This document shows positions 61,444 to 64,000 of a stretch of 64,000 nucleotides of DNA, piece by piece. The notes beneath the pieces are model-generated. The model was not told the origin of the DNA. It saw only the letters and a list, made by a program, of their open reading frames with translations, and ran no database searches. A program made the translations under genes and the position numbers. The DNA comes from Gossypium raimondii. Its lineage: Eukaryota; Streptophyta; Magnoliopsida; Malvales; Malvaceae. Each line of letters opens with the position of its first letter. The stretch's first letter is position 1. Location of the stretch: NCBI RefSeq assembly GCF_025698545.1, contig NC_068567.1, positions 60,710,705-60,774,704 of the forward strand. Direction: 5' to 3'.

Positions 61444-63380
61444 CGGGTTGAGTTTGCGAACGACGGAAGGAGTCGGTTGAGTCTTTGTGGGATATTTGCA
61501 AATATTTTTTTACGAATTTTTTTTAAAATTTTTAATTTTTCCTTTTTTCCGCTTATGAGGGACAAATGGATTGAGGCTGAGTTTGAAACGAGTTATATTA
61601 TATTGCGGGATATGTCGGCAACTCGGATTGGTTAGCTTTTTAAAAAATAAAGATAAAAATTAATGAGAGATTAAAATAATAGATAATTAATTTGTATTAT
61701 ATTTTTAAACAAATCTCGAGCTCTAGTTCTAACACGATAAAAATAAATTTTCTATAAAATAAAATAATCATTTTAAATTTTTTATACGATTCATATTTTA
61801 ATAATTCGACTGTTAAATTTATTAAATTCGAATATTGAAGATTTACATTATTAGGAGAGGCAACTACGAACCCCAAGTATGAACTATAAACGAACATGTA
61901 GAATACAAAAAAACCAATCTAAAATATTATTTATAATAATATATATTTAACAGTTGATTTGTTTTTACTTAAAAAGAATAGTTAGAAATTTTAATTTATG
62001 CCAAACTTAACACGCATGACCTATATGAATGGAGTATGAAATATGATGATTAGATTGTTTAAATATTAGTTTTATATTGATGTAAAAGGATCTCGCTCTA
62101 TTTTTCTACTATAAAGTAAATTTTAAATTGATCTAATTTAGATAAATATTTTAAAACTATATTTTCTTTAATTACTAATTCTTAAATCGAGAAGTTGATC
62201 ATTTTACTTAATTTTTGAGGTTTTATTAAAATAAAAAGTCAGTCCAATGGTTGATAAAATATATGAAATTGAACTATTGATAATTCATTGAACTGTTAAT
62301 TTTTTATTAATTTCACGCATATAAATTACTAAATCGCAAATTTCTTAAGTAGCAAATTACGGTAAAGGTTTAGCAAGGTTAATAAATTAGATTAATTTAT
62401 TAATTGCCAATGATGTTTCGATTTGTTGTAATATTAAGGTCTTAGAACTTTGATGGTCGAAGTTCGAGTCTCGCTATGTACTAATATTATGTGTGAATTT
62501 TATACAAATTTATTTATTTTATTTTAGATTTGAATACATCCCGATTTTCAATAAATTATGTTTTTTATTAAATTTATTCTACTTCTAATGGATAAAATTT
62601 ATATAGTTGTACTTGTAGATTCCTTGAAAAAATATAGTGTTTATTTTTATTTTATAAAATAAAAGAATAAATTTCATAATTAAACTCAATAAAGTGAAAT
62701 ATTGAAAAAAAAATAGTGATATAATAAATTAAAATATCTTACCCAACATTATCATTATTTTCCCAGCTTTCACCATGACGCGCGTGGCTGCCGCCCACTT
62801 TAAAGCAAACTAAAATTTAATGCAATAAAATATGGGTACCTTATTCAAGGCCCTGAGTCTAACCAGATTTATTTTTAAGTTTATAATATTTTATGTTATG
62901 TTTATTTAAAACACATTAAAATATATATATATTAAATATAATACGACTCTTATGTAAATATTTAAATAATATTAAGATGACTATATAAAAAAATTTAATA
63001 AAATAAAATTAAAAATTAAAAAAATATAGACGAGCCTAAAATAGACTTGGATTAATCTTTTATAAATATAAATAATTTTAAACAAAATTTTAAGTCCATA
63101 TTTTGAGCCAACTTGAACAAACATGAGGTATGTTAATCTCATGCTTAGACTCAATCCGAACACAGCCATGAGCACCTCTACTCCCGTACAAACCCTTTTC
63201 CATATTTTTTATTTTTATAATTTCTTAATTTTTCTTAATTAACATCAAGTCTAGGTTGGGGAGAGAAAAATACGTCACGCCTTGCCCTGTTTTTATTTTA
63301 ACTCTAAACACAACCAAATTTTATTTTTGATATAAAATTCCATATTCAATAATCATATTGAACTCCGATTAAATCCGAAA
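61444..63380. other. Upstream flank of the SUD1-like gene and AT-rich spacer
   Basis: 61444-61600 is the likely leader and promoter. Beyond it is AT-rich decay with one GGGCC-type repeat (62850-63182). A small frame on the plus strand near 61348-61635 overlaps the SUD1 exon and is a shadow. No other genes. Confidence 0.5.
62850..63182. repeat. GGGCC-type dispersed repeat, inverted copy
   Basis: Inverse of copy 2 in order: CAAGGCCCTGAGTCTAACC, GACGAGCCTAAAATAGACTT, AAAATTTTAAGTCCATATTT and ACACAGCCATGAGCACCTCT. Non-coding. Confidence 0.55.
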
Positions 63381-64000
63381 TTTAAATTTGTACCCTTGAA
63401 CCAAAACAAAGCTCTCTTGACCCTATTTACCTTGTACACAAAACTCGAACCCAAAACCCAACCTCTAACAGCGCGTGACACCACCTTTCTTTTATCTCCT
63501 CCTCCCTAAAAAATAAAATCCAAGAATCCCACTGCATGAAAACGACTCCATTTTTAATGGCACTTTCTACTTTAATTGAACCCCCCAATAGATCCTCCGT
63601 TGATCTTTTGATGATGATGATGATCATACTAACATTTTTCTACCCCACCTTTAGAATAAATTTCCTCCCTTTATCACCGCTCAGCTCTTTATTACTCTCT
63701 TTCACCATTTTTCATGGCTTTTTTTCCTCAAACATTTCTGAAGATTTTAACTTTGTTTGGTTGTTTGTCGGTGGAGAGTAGCATCCAATGTTATTAAAAA
63801 TAAAAATAAAAACCTGCCCTTTCAATTAAAACCCAACAAAAATCCAACTATTATCATCCTTCTGGTTTCTGGGTTTATGTGGTTTGTAATTTAAGCCACA
63901 ATCATTTCAGCTTCCATCACTTCAAATGCCAGTTTCTTCTTAACAATTCTCTCTGTAATGTTGGTTCAAAGCTTTAGCTGTTGTTGAAAAAACTTGATTC
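63381..64000 (+). promoter_or_regulatory. Possible promoter and leader of a gene that starts beyond the window
   Basis: The C/T-rich composition rises towards the right edge (CTCCTCCCTAAAAAAT, CTCTTTATTACTCTCTTTC, AACAATTCTCTCTGTAATG). This is the usual look of a plant core promoter and 5' UTR on the plus strand. No CDS that I recognise starts before the edge. Confidence 0.3.

Overview
This is a plant nuclear window, most probably from cotton (Gossypium) or a close Malvaceae relative. The gene models have plant-type GT-AG introns, their proteins match Arabidopsis families almost exon by exon, and the spacers are AT-rich and packed with degenerate transposons. The repeat vocabulary resembles cotton: LTRs ending in a TGTAACACCCCTAAC-type motif, GGGTAAAC-ended MITEs, and LTR segments of the CACACGGGCGTGTG type. 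The genus is inferred from recalled repeat and protein similarity, not from a search.

Layout. 128-4192 (-): a 12-exon PTEN2-type phosphatase. 6386-8200 (-): a five-exon RD21-like papain-family protease with a granulin domain. 8717-9240 (-): a decayed UDP-glycosyltransferase. About 10690-11178: a decayed nuclear copy of the plastid rpoB 5' end. 14095-15642 (+) and 27515-28756 (+): two intronless, related secreted LRR proteins, the first with a Cys-punctuated polyproline region. The 12 kb between them hold a hairpin element, a Gypsy-like fragment and two related solo LTRs in opposite orientation (18315-20670 and 21512-24342), each with a 5-bp target duplication; the second sits inside an older palindromic MITE. 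30519-31031 (+): an RNase H-like retroelement remnant. 35274-36233 (-): an IRX15/IRX15-LIKE (DUF579) xylan protein. 42901-45279 (-): an eight-exon CBSX-type plastid protein. 50593-53979 (+): a nine-exon poly(A)-binding protein. 55659-61443 (-): a nine-exon DOA10/SUD1-type ER E3 ligase. The right end may hold the leader of another gene.

These eukaryotic genes are independently transcribed and do not form an operon. The only clear relationship is the duplicated LRR pair. The LRR proteins and the IRX15-like protein both concern the cell wall, but nothing in the sequence ties them together. I found no convincing new biological system. The most informative observations are the rpoB plastid insertion, the nested transposon layers with readable target duplications, the diverged LRR pair, and the glycosyltransferase relic.
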